A stretch of 15,405 bases of DNA from UBA6181 sp016934015. Lineage in GTDB: Bacteria; Bacillota_I; Bacilli_A; Acholeplasmatales; Acholeplasmataceae. Position 1 is the first letter of the stretch; each line of letters opens with the position of its first letter. Of the stretch, positions 7,663 to 14,380 are shown one piece after another. The stretch lies in NCBI GenBank assembly GCA_036584525.1, contig JAZHDG010000081.1:1-15405 (forward strand), written 5' to 3'. Both the position numbers and the translations under genes were made by a program. Under the pieces are notes generated by a model that did not search any database, was not told the DNA's origin, and saw only the letters and a list, made by a program, of their open reading frames with translations.

Positions 7663-7698
7663 AAAAATAGGCCTAATATGATTATATTAAGCCTATTT
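7663..7698 (-). promoter_or_regulatory. Intercistronic RNA hairpin between phnD and phnC
   Basis: The arms AAATAGGC (7665-7672) and GCCTATTT (7691-7698) extend inward through TAATAT/ATATTA to a four-base loop. On the minus-strand transcript the single internal non-match becomes a G-U pair, so the stem is a continuous 15 pairs. On the plus strand it would be a C/A mismatch, which argues that the RNA acts in the phn direction. The 3' arm runs into a short U-rich tail (TATTTTTGC). It could be a partial terminator or a block to 3' exonucleases, either of which would give more phnD than transporter mRNA. Confidence 0.6.
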
Positions 7699-7724
7699 AT
7701 TATTTATGCCTAAATTGCTTAATC

Positions 7725-8789
7725 TTAACCGTTTACTAATTTATCAGCTTCACGTGCTCCATCATAATCTGAATCATCAGCTATTTGATATCCTTCGTGG
7801 CTATAAACTTTGAAAATATCTTTAACCATTTCAAATATGCCAGATGGTTTAGCAAGAGGTGTAGAATCTGAAACTAAATTAATGAATGCTTGTTCAATAG
7901 CTGCTTGTAGATCAGCATCAACAGTTTTCTTTGAAACAGTAATTGTATCATTATAAACACCGTCAGAAACGTAAACTACATCGGTTTCCGCCCAAATAGA
8001 TTCAGTGCGACTGTATCCACCTTCTTCAGTAGAAGTCCATAATGTTGCATAATCTCTTCTAAAATCGGCATATCCGAAAGCGATATCGACTTGACCAGAA
8101 GCTAATGCTGCCGCTGCAGCACCATAACCAGCAAGTTGAATAACGTTTGTTGTTGGAAGATCATTTAATGTTTTACCATCATATAATTTTGCAAATAATA
8201 AAGATGGATAAACTCTACCAGATGAAGATGTTACTGATTGTACTCCAATTTTAACATCTTGTAAATCTTCCCAAGTGATTTGTCCGCCGTTATTAATTTT
8301 TTCAGCAAGTTCACGACCTTTATCACTAGTTCCAGCAATACCAAGTGAACGGTAATAAGTTACTTGATAGTTTGGATCAGAAGTTGTTGGCAATCCATCG
8401 TTCCAATCTTTAGGATTTGCAGAGTCTTTGTTCAAACCACCACGAGTTGCTGTAAGTGCAACATCCATGTTACTACCATCTGCATAAACCGCATAAGTTC
8501 CGCCTGGAATAAATCCAATATCTGCTGTGCCAGCATCTAGTGCTTGACCAACAGCTTCATAAGATGTACCTACATAAACACTGACGGTTTCAAAATCGTA
8601 ACCCAATTCTGATAACTCAGCTTTTAACAATTCTGGTAAATAACTAATTCCTTGAACTAAAGTTGCATTATCTCTTGAAGGAACAAAGAATACACTTAAA
8701 TCTGTCTTTTCCACTTCTTTTCCACTACAAGCTGCTAAACTAACCACAACGAATAATGTTAGAACAACTAACGTAAGTCTCTTGAACAT
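7725..8789 (-). CDS. phnD: Phosphonate/phosphite/phosphate-binding lipoprotein
   Basis: The 354-residue solute-binding protein feeds the PhnCEE transporter. It begins with a lipoprotein signal (FKRLTLVVLTLFVVVSLAAC) with lipobox LAAC and C21 as the lipidated residue, so it is held on the outer face of the cytoplasmic membrane. The mature part matches the PhnD/PtxB fold (PF12974): LSVFFVPSRDN (31-41), GTADIGFIPGGTYAVY (87-102) and the ligand-loop VTSSSGRVYPS (about 187-197). Sequence alone cannot tell phosphonate from phosphite, hypophosphite or phosphate, and no C-P lyase or phosphonatase gene is in the window to settle it. AGGAG lies nine bases before the ATG. It is the first gene of the operon and divergent from the phosphohydrolase. 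Confidence 0.9.
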   Translation of the reverse strand: MFKRLTLVVLTLFVVVSLAACSGKEVEKTDLSVFFVPSRDNATLVQGISYLPELLKAELSELGYDFETVSVYVGTSYEAVGQALDAGTADIGFIPGGTYAVYADGSNMDVALTATRGGLNKDSANPKDWNDGLPTTSDPNYQVTYYRSLGIAGTSDKGRELAEKINNGGQITWEDLQDVKIGVQSVTSSSGRVYPSLLFAKLYDGKTLNDLPTTNVIQLAGYGAAAAALASGQVDIAFGYADFRRDYATLWTSTEEGGYSRTESIWAETDVVYVSDGVYNDTITVSKKTVDADLQAAIEQAFINLVSDSTPLAKPSGIFEMVKDIFKVYSHEGYQIADDSDYDGAREADKLVNG

Positions 8790-8817
8790 AATTTTTTTCT
8801 CCTCTTTCTTTATTATG

Positions 8818-8846
8818 CTTACATTTTAGCATACTTATAGTATGAT
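8818..8846 (+). promoter_or_regulatory. Candidate promoter of the divergent phosphohydrolase gene
   Basis: On the plus strand CTTACA (8818-8823, four of six) and TATGAT (8841-8846, five of six) are 17 bases apart. It occupies almost the same DNA as the phn promoter on the other strand. The leader would be about 70 bases. A second possible -10, TATACT at 8884-8889, has no acceptable -35. Chance matches are likely in such AT-rich DNA. Confidence 0.35.
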
Positions 8847-8851
8847 AACAA
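8823..8851 (-). promoter_or_regulatory. phnD: Promoter of the phn operon (extended -10)
   Basis: On the minus strand TTGTTA (8851-8846, four of six) and TAAAAT (8828-8823, five of six) are 17 bases apart, and TGC directly before the -10 makes an extended box. The start would be near 8816, leaving a leader of about 27 bases, too short for a riboswitch. A dyad (8830-8844) lies in the spacer. Confidence 0.5.
8830..8844. promoter_or_regulatory. 15-bp dyad, possible operator shared by phn and phosphohydrolase
   Basis: CATACT and AGTATG form perfect six-base arms around TAT. The dyad sits in the spacer of both candidate divergent promoters, where a bound repressor would block both. I do not recognise it as the site of a known regulator; it does not look like a PhoP box repeat. 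The role is inferred from position. Confidence 0.4.
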
Positions 8852-8925
8852 TAAAATAACAACAATATTTAATGAAATTCGCGTATACTAAAAATATGAA
8901 ATTAATTAGAAAGGAAAAAATTTGA

Positions 8926-10494
8926 ATGAACCAAAAATTTGAACTTCATATTTATCACACCTCCGATACTCACGGACATTTAACCAGTGATTCATACCGA
9001 GACAATAATCCTTTAAATAAGGGGTTCGCGAGAATTTCAAGTTTTTTTAAGACACAGACACATCGCCATCAAATTAAGATTGATTTAGGTGATACTATTC
9101 AAGGAAGCCCACTCGCATATATTTATAAAGAAAATCATGATCAAGCATTCAATCCTTTCTCCGAAACTATGAATTTGATTAAATACGACTATTTTATTCC
9201 TGGAAACCACGATTTTAATTATGGCTTAACGCATTTAAAACAATTCACGCAATCACTTCATGCAAAAACATTATGTTCGAATGTATTTCGTGGTGAATCC
9301 TTGTATTTTAACTATGCATATGCTATTAAAACATTTAATGATGGACCTAAAATCGCAATCATCGGTATTACCAACAACTACATTTCTCATTGGGAATCAA
9401 AAGAGGTTTTGGGTGACATCATTATAGAGAATGCCTTCGAAAGCGCAAAAAGAATGGTTGGTTTTATCAAAAAAAATGAACATCCCGATTATATCATTGT
9501 TGCCTACCATGGAAGTTATGGAAAGAATCTTGCCACAGGTGCTATTGAAGCAAAAAATAACGAAGAAAATTTAGGATATCAAATTTTTAAAGAAATTAAA
9601 GCCATCGATTTACTGCTCACAGGTCATGAACATCGCCTCATCACAATTCATCAAAAAAATCGATACACACATCAACCTGGTTATGCTGGTTCGCATGTGT
9701 CTCACACGAAGGTTGATTTCGTAAAACAAAAAAAATGGAAAGTTCATCATATTGATGGAGAATTAGTTTCGATGGAAAATTTTGATGATGATCCAAACGT
9801 ATTAACTCACTTAGAAAATTTTATTCAAAAATCCAATATCCAACTCAATCAAGCCATAGGAAAAGCATCTTCAACCTTTCTAATTGAAGATCCTTTAGAT
9901 GCAAGACTTCATAAACATCCTATTTTTCAATACATTAATGAGGTTCAAATGAAAGCGACCGGTGCAACCATCAGTTGTTGTAGTTTAGGAAATGACGTTA
10001 CTGGCTTTCATCAGATTATCACCATACGGGATGTTTTAAACACTTATGTATTTCCTAATACACTCATTTTATGTGAAATTACCGGAGAAACTCTAATAGA
10101 AGCATTAACACATAATGCTCAATTTTTTGATTTGAATGATGAAAACAAATTTATGATTAATCCTTCTTATCTATATCCAAAAAAGGAATTATACAATTAT
10201 GATATTTTTGATGGTATTGAATATGAAATTATTGTTCTCACAAATAAGCCCAATGAAGTTAAACGTGTTTCCTACCAAAATCAGGAGATTAAAAAAGATG
10301 ATCGTTTCACGATTGTTTTGAATTCATATCGGATGAGTGGTGGAGGAAATATTTTGTGGCATAAAAAACTTAAAATAATTAAAGAGTTTCCACTCGATAT
10401 TACAGAATTATTGATCAATGATATTCAGAAAAAAGAAAAAATTCAAATTGAATATGTCAAAAATGTTAAGGTGTCCAAACAAGAATTTAATTAA
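8926..10494 (+). CDS. Cytoplasmic 5'-nucleotidase / 2',3'-cyclic nucleotidase-like phosphohydrolase
   Basis: The 522-residue protein has the two-domain design of the UshA/CpdB family, which removes phosphate from nucleotides or opens 2',3'-cyclic nucleotides. The metallophosphoesterase domain keeps all metal ligands: TSDTHGH (D14, H16), GDTIQGSP (D56), GNHDFNYG (N94, H95), AYHGSYGK (H195) and TGHEH (H234, H236). The C-terminal nucleotide-binding domain shows SLGNDVTGFHQIITIRDVL (about 353-371), YNYDIFDGIEYEI and YRMSGGGN (468-475); the YNYD motif favours CpdB-type. Family members are normally exported, but this one begins MNQKFELHIYHTSD with no signal peptide or anchor, so it should stay in the cytoplasm. 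AAAGGA lies about ten bases before ATG. It is divergent from phnD, which suggests a phosphorus-salvage role. Confidence 0.87.
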   Translation: MNQKFELHIYHTSDTHGHLTSDSYRDNNPLNKGFARISSFFKTQTHRHQIKIDLGDTIQGSPLAYIYKENHDQAFNPFSETMNLIKYDYFIPGNHDFNYGLTHLKQFTQSLHAKTLCSNVFRGESLYFNYAYAIKTFNDGPKIAIIGITNNYISHWESKEVLGDIIIENAFESAKRMVGFIKKNEHPDYIIVAYHGSYGKNLATGAIEAKNNEENLGYQIFKEIKAIDLLLTGHEHRLITIHQKNRYTHQPGYAGSHVSHTKVDFVKQKKWKVHHIDGELVSMENFDDDPNVLTHLENFIQKSNIQLNQAIGKASSTFLIEDPLDARLHKHPIFQYINEVQMKATGATISCCSLGNDVTGFHQIITIRDVLNTYVFPNTLILCEITGETLIEALTHNAQFFDLNDENKFMINPSYLYPKKELYNYDIFDGIEYEIIVLTNKPNEVKRVSYQNQEIKKDDRFTIVLNSYRMSGGGNILWHKKLKIIKEFPLDITELLINDIQKKEKIQIEYVKNVKVSKQEFN

Positions 10495-10497
10495 ATG

Positions 10498-10524
10498 AAA
10501 AACCAGTCATCGACTGGTTTTTTT
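10498..10524 (+). terminator. Rho-independent terminator of the phosphohydrolase gene
   Basis: AAAAACCAGTC (10498-10508) and GACTGGTTTTT (10512-10522) form an 11-bp stem with a three-base loop, then seven T in a row (10518-10524). It starts directly after the TAA stop. It is the strongest terminator in the window. Confidence 0.9.
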
Positions 10525-10532
10525 ATTAATTG

Positions 10533-10706
10533 GTATTCCCCATATATACATACACAAGAAATCCGTAAATATATAAACTAATAAACTTAAAGATTATAAA
10601 CTACTTCATGCTCATATTGAGCTTAACAGAAAAGCGTAAATCCCAACACACAAATCTATTTGAAACTCTTAAATCGTTTAAACTTAAATCCATATATGGG
10701 GAATAC
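10533..10706. repeat. 174-bp segment bounded by perfect 15-bp inverted repeats
   Basis: GTATTCCCCATATAT at 10533-10547 is repeated exactly in inverse orientation at 10692-10706. The repeats enclose 144 bases of AT-rich DNA without an open reading frame. Inside are a five-base hairpin (GCTCA/TGAGC, 10610-10622) and a direct repeat of CTTAAATC (10668-10675 and 10683-10690). The segment fills most of the gap (10525-10767) between two convergent genes. The size and ends suggest a small non-autonomous transposable element (MITE) or its remnant. I see no clear target-site duplication. A long stem-loop RNA from read-through transcripts is another reading. Confidence 0.5.
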
Positions 10707-10767
10707 ACCTTCACTATATCATAGAAGATTTATAATGTCCAATTTAAATGTTATATCATGATTATTG

Positions 10768-12714
10768 CTATCCAATTTCTTTGATTGTTCCATTTCTATA
10801 AGCTTCAAGAAGTTTATATAAATCTTGAATTCTTTCACCAATTTCTGCACCCTGATCTGTATCATAAATATAAGTTCTTCTTGTATTTAGTTCTTCACTT
10901 CTTGTGACAGATACAATGTCTTTTTCTTTTTGAATAAGCGCATGGTAAGTATCAAATCGTTCATGAGACACTAAAAAATAAGCATGGGAGTCACTGATCA
11001 TACTATACCCACCAATCGATGTTGTATCAGAATATTGTTTACTCATACCACCATCAATTGAATAAATTCGATGATTACCAAGTATGACTTGGTCTCCTTT
11101 TGTAATATCCATAGGAACATGTCCATTTACAATTTTAGATCTTTGAAAATCAAGATTAAACTCCTTATATATTTTCTTTAAAGAAGCTTCTTCCACTCTG
11201 TTTTTATAATATGCGTTATTATTTTCTTTTCTAATAGCTTTATCCGCAATAAAATAACGTTCAAAAGTTTTCATGGTATGTTTTCCAAATAATGGGCTTG
11301 TTGAACCTTGCCACAAATACATAAAGATATCTTTATCATGGTTTGGTGTGTATCGATTTAAATAGGCTTGTCTAATTTTTTGTTCGCAAACGTCAAATAG
11401 TGCTTTCCCTTTATAAAATAAACCATCAAATTCTTGGGCTAAGAAAGATCCGTCTGTATTCATTGGAATTACAGCATGAAATAATAAATTTCCATTATAT
11501 TTCAAATACATTGATCCTTTTTGAATTAAATATTTAGCATGTTTCTGAAGCATTTCGTTGTGCAAAAATAATTGAGTTAAGTGATTAATGACATCACATT
11601 CATCCTCATTGAGTTGATAAGGATTGTGTTGATCGATTGTTGGAAAATTTGAATCTAACAAGGAATATGATGTACCGTCAATAACAATCGTTTTGTCTTC
11701 TAAATTTAGCTTGTCAAGTAATAGTCGATCTTCAAGTTGAAAATTTGGATTACGTGATATAACTTCATACTCTAGCTTAAATTGAATCACAGAAATGGCT
11801 TTATGGATTTTTGCCATAAAATTTAAATCTTCTTCCGTGATTTCTTCTTTATTTTTGGGAATAAATTCAGTGCAAAGATCATCACCGTAGTATTTATGTG
11901 CAAGTCTTGCAAGAGGCAACATACTAATACCGTATCCATCTTCTAAATAGTCAAGATTGCTATATCTAGCTGCAATTCTTATGACATTAGCCACCATAAC
12001 TTCAGAACCACATGCAGCACCTAAAAATGTGATGTCATGATTCCCCCATTGAATATCAACATTTTGTTTCGGAATAAGTTTTTCCATAATTAAATGAGGT
12101 TTTGGTCCTCGATCAAAAATATCACCAACGATATGCAATCGATCGATTGCCATATTTCGAATAAACCGACTAATCTCTACGATGAATTTCTTTTCTCTTT
12201 TAGTTGCGAAAATGGAATCGATAATGGCTTGATAGTAACGTTCTTTATCCTCGTGATCTGATGATTCATATAGTAATTCAGTAATAATATAACCAAACTC
12301 TTTTGGTAATGCTTTTGAAACTTTGCTTTTAGTATATTTTGTAATGATATATTTTGATAATTGTACCATTTGATAGAGTGTTTTTCTAACGAGTTTATGA
12401 AAATCATTTGGATCAATTTTTGCTTGATATTTACTCAGCATATCGGTAGGATAGTAAATGAAAAAAGCCAGTCTACTACGATTTTCTTCCGATTCATCCG
12501 TAAAAATAATATCGATTTTTTCTTTGATAATCCCGGAGGCATTTTTTAAGTAATGATTGAATGCGTCAAATTCTCCATGAATATCTGTAATAAAAATTTC
12601 GGTGCCCTTCGGAAGATTAAGGATTGCACTTAAATTAATAATTTCACTACTCGCATGTTGTACGGTTGGAAACTCGCGGCTAAGTAATTCTAAATATTTT
12701 TTCTCGTAGATCAT
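10768..12714 (-). CDS. fbp: Class III fructose-1,6-bisphosphatase
   Basis: This is the Bacillota-type gluconeogenic enzyme that converts fructose 1,6-bisphosphate to fructose 6-phosphate in the cytoplasm. It is unrelated to class I and II FBPases and is a metallophosphoesterase fold. Motifs, counted from the upstream ATG, are FITDIHGEF (42-50, D45 and H47), GDIFDRGP (198-205), WGNHD (224-228) and NGHVPMDITKGD in the C-terminal part. Its length (648-649 residues) is close to the roughly 670 of Bacillus subtilis Fbp. Two ATG codons stand side by side (12717-12715 and 12714-12712). GAGG is four bases from the first and seven from the second, so the second is preferred. No confident promoter or terminator was found; the gene stands alone. 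Confidence 0.95.
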   Translation of the reverse strand: MIYEKKYLELLSREFPTVQHASSEIINLSAILNLPKGTEIFITDIHGEFDAFNHYLKNASGIIKEKIDIIFTDESEENRSRLAFFIYYPTDMLSKYQAKIDPNDFHKLVRKTLYQMVQLSKYIITKYTKSKVSKALPKEFGYIITELLYESSDHEDKERYYQAIIDSIFATKREKKFIVEISRFIRNMAIDRLHIVGDIFDRGPKPHLIMEKLIPKQNVDIQWGNHDITFLGAACGSEVMVANVIRIAARYSNLDYLEDGYGISMLPLARLAHKYYGDDLCTEFIPKNKEEITEEDLNFMAKIHKAISVIQFKLEYEVISRNPNFQLEDRLLLDKLNLEDKTIVIDGTSYSLLDSNFPTIDQHNPYQLNEDECDVINHLTQLFLHNEMLQKHAKYLIQKGSMYLKYNGNLLFHAVIPMNTDGSFLAQEFDGLFYKGKALFDVCEQKIRQAYLNRYTPNHDKDIFMYLWQGSTSPLFGKHTMKTFERYFIADKAIRKENNNAYYKNRVEEASLKKIYKEFNLDFQRSKIVNGHVPMDITKGDQVILGNHRIYSIDGGMSKQYSDTTSIGGYSMISDSHAYFLVSHERFDTYHALIQKEKDIVSVTRSEELNTRRTYIYDTDQGAEIGERIQDLYKLLEAYRNGTIKEIG

Positions 12715-12790
12715 CATTATCCCTCATTTCATCAGTTCTATAACTACATTTTACACGATATAGTTTTATTCGTCCTTTCAATTCTGACAT

Positions 12791-12825
12791 AAATAAAAAG
12801 AAAGATGAATTATGCATTCATCCTT
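12791..12825 (-). terminator. Terminator of the FecR-domain gene
   Basis: On the minus strand AAGGATGAAT (12825-12816) pairs with ATTCATCTTT (12810-12801) around a five-base loop, ten pairs with one G-U. The stem is followed by CTTTTTATTT. It starts 24 bases after the TGA stop of the FecR-domain gene and separates it from fbp. Confidence 0.6.
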
Positions 12826-12848
12826 CAAGTTTTATCTTGCTAATCTAA

Positions 12849-14210
12849 TCAAGTTCTATTTTCTAATTTTTGTTTTTTCCCGAATAGTTTTCTCTTAATA
12901 GCTCTTAAAACAAAGAATACTATCACAATTGGTGAAACAATCAATAATACTAAAATTAATCCCCAAACAAAATTGCTTTCTTCTTCAATTTCATATATTT
13001 CAAAACTAGAATAATCATCCTCAGAAATAAAATCGACAAACCCAATTCCGGTATCCATAGTGACTTCTACTTTTTGACCAGCAATAAGATTGATTGTGTA
13101 TCCATAATTATCTGTCACATCAACTGTTCCATGGGTTAAATAAATCACGGTGTCACCATTTTCTTGAACATCTAAATAAAGTTCAGTGCCACGTATGCTA
13201 GTGACTGCACTCGGAGTTTCAATAATAAAATCATCAGAGTATAATTCTTTGACTTTAGACATCATGTCACGAAACATAACTTTCCCTTTAGATATTCTGA
13301 CGCGAACATCCTTTTCATCTGGCATGACTCTAAAAATTGATAAGCGTTGCATTCTAAAATAAGGTTCACCACCCACTTGAGAAAATTCAGTGCCCGTGCC
13401 CAGTGATACTTCCATGAAATCCGTATCTCCAGATCCAGTGGTTAGTATATCTCCGGTTGAGAAAGGCTGATTCTTACGAATTCTACCTGTCGTACAATCT
13501 TCATTCTTAAAATAAATATTATCACCTTTTGTATAGGTTACACCTGCATGAACCTGTAACATATTGGAAGTATCAATTTGATTTGGACATGTTGGTTCTG
13601 GGTCATCTCCTGGATCTTCACTAGGATCCGTGGTTCCTCCAGGGTTATAAGGTCCATCTCCTTCATAATATTCGCCCTCTTCAATGCGACTTAATCTGCC
13701 TTCTTGAACTGATTTTATTTGTGGTACATTAAAACCTTCATCCACAGCCAATTCAGCTCTAAAATAGACTTTGAAATCGCCTGCATCGCTATCGAAATAT
13801 GTACTTGAAGCAATTGATATAAAATGATCTCCTATTTCTTTTGATGACCATCTAAAATTAAAACTTGGCTCATCCCCAGCAGTTAAATTATATTCTGCAT
13901 AAGTCGATGGATGCCATCTCACGATAGAATTAGTATTCAAATCAAGTCCATCTAAACTTTCAAAATATTCACCATTCAATTCTGCGCGCAAAATAAATTC
14001 AGTTTCAGACGTAAATCCACGCTTATAAAAAGTTAAAGTAATTGGATCTGGAAATGCAAGTCCATATGTTGATGAGTCCTTTAAGGTGTTCAATGTTCCA
14101 TAATAAGTACCAGCAGCTATGTCACCATCATACTCTTCTGCTTGGACTTCGAATGATATTAAAAAAAGAGAAGTTAAAATTATTAATGATAAAATGAATA
14201 AACGACGCAT
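12849..14210 (-). CDS. Secreted, C-terminally anchored FecR-domain protein
   Basis: The 453-residue protein has a signal peptide (RRLFILSLIILTSLFLISF, likely cleaved after VQA at 24), an unrecognised extracellular domain (about 27-180), a linker rich in Pro, Asp, Glu and Gly (about 185-208), a FecR-like beta domain (about 220-382) and a C-terminal helix (415-437) followed by a basic tail. In the FecR domain the typical FSTGDILTTGSGD (250-262) and TPSAVTSIRGTEL (332-344) are clear; C208 and C239 may form a disulfide. The start used is 36 bases inside the longest open frame, because AAGGAG is seven bases before this ATG and the signal peptide begins there. FecR in Gram-negatives works with a sigma factor, but none is adjacent. 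A surface sensor or scaffold role is a guess. Confidence 0.8.
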   Translation of the reverse strand: MRRLFILSLIILTSLFLISFEVQAEEYDGDIAAGTYYGTLNTLKDSSTYGLAFPDPITLTFYKRGFTSETEFILRAELNGEYFESLDGLDLNTNSIVRWHPSTYAEYNLTAGDEPSFNFRWSSKEIGDHFISIASSTYFDSDAGDFKVYFRAELAVDEGFNVPQIKSVQEGRLSRIEEGEYYEGDGPYNPGGTTDPSEDPGDDPEPTCPNQIDTSNMLQVHAGVTYTKGDNIYFKNEDCTTGRIRKNQPFSTGDILTTGSGDTDFMEVSLGTGTEFSQVGGEPYFRMQRLSIFRVMPDEKDVRVRISKGKVMFRDMMSKVKELYSDDFIIETPSAVTSIRGTELYLDVQENGDTVIYLTHGTVDVTDNYGYTINLIAGQKVEVTMDTGIGFVDFISEDDYSSFEIYEIEEESNFVWGLILVLLIVSPIVIVFFVLRAIKRKLFGKKQKLENRT

Positions 14211-14380
14211 GAAATCACTCCTTGTTAACGGATAATATAGTGCCATGATATCATAATTTATTTATTTTTTTAATGCTTTTTATGGAAAAAAGTGTATAAA
14301 TTATAGTGATTATCACATCAACTTCGTTTTATATAGTGGATTAAGTTATAATATAGATAATTATCGAAGGAGTTGATTTT
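14211..14380. promoter_or_regulatory. Divergent intergenic region with two palindromes
   Basis: This 170-base region separates the FecR-domain gene (minus) and the M20 peptidase (plus). It holds ATGATATCAT (14245-14254), GTGAT-T-ATCAC (14306-14316), TATAAT on the plus strand (14347-14352, about 28 bases before the peptidase ATG) and TATAAT on the minus strand (14300-14305, next to the second palindrome). Neither -10 box has a good -35 partner. The palindromes could be operators, but short palindromes are common in AT-rich DNA. Confidence 0.35.

Noticed and set aside
8897..8925. A nine-codon leader peptide ending directly before the phosphohydrolase ATG
   Set aside because: It has no ribosome binding site, and part of it is simply the AAAGGA site of the main gene. 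A short open frame is expected by chance.
7725..10494. A complete phosphonate degradation locus
   Set aside because: Only transport and a nucleotidase-type phosphohydrolase are present. There is no C-P lyase, phosphonatase or phosphite dehydrogenase in the window, so phosphonate use cannot be claimed.
12849..12851. Possible use of TGA as tryptophan, as in Mycoplasma
   Set aside because: All the genes in the window reach normal family length with no internal TGA, and tryptophan is TGG. Reading through this one TGA would add only two further codons before TAG, so this gene alone is not decisive, but the overall picture supports the standard code.
14211..14246. A 12-residue N-terminal extension of the FecR-domain protein from an earlier ATG
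   Set aside because: The extension would place charged and polar residues before the signal peptide and would run through the AAGGAG ribosome binding site, which is perfectly spaced for the ATG at 14210-14208.
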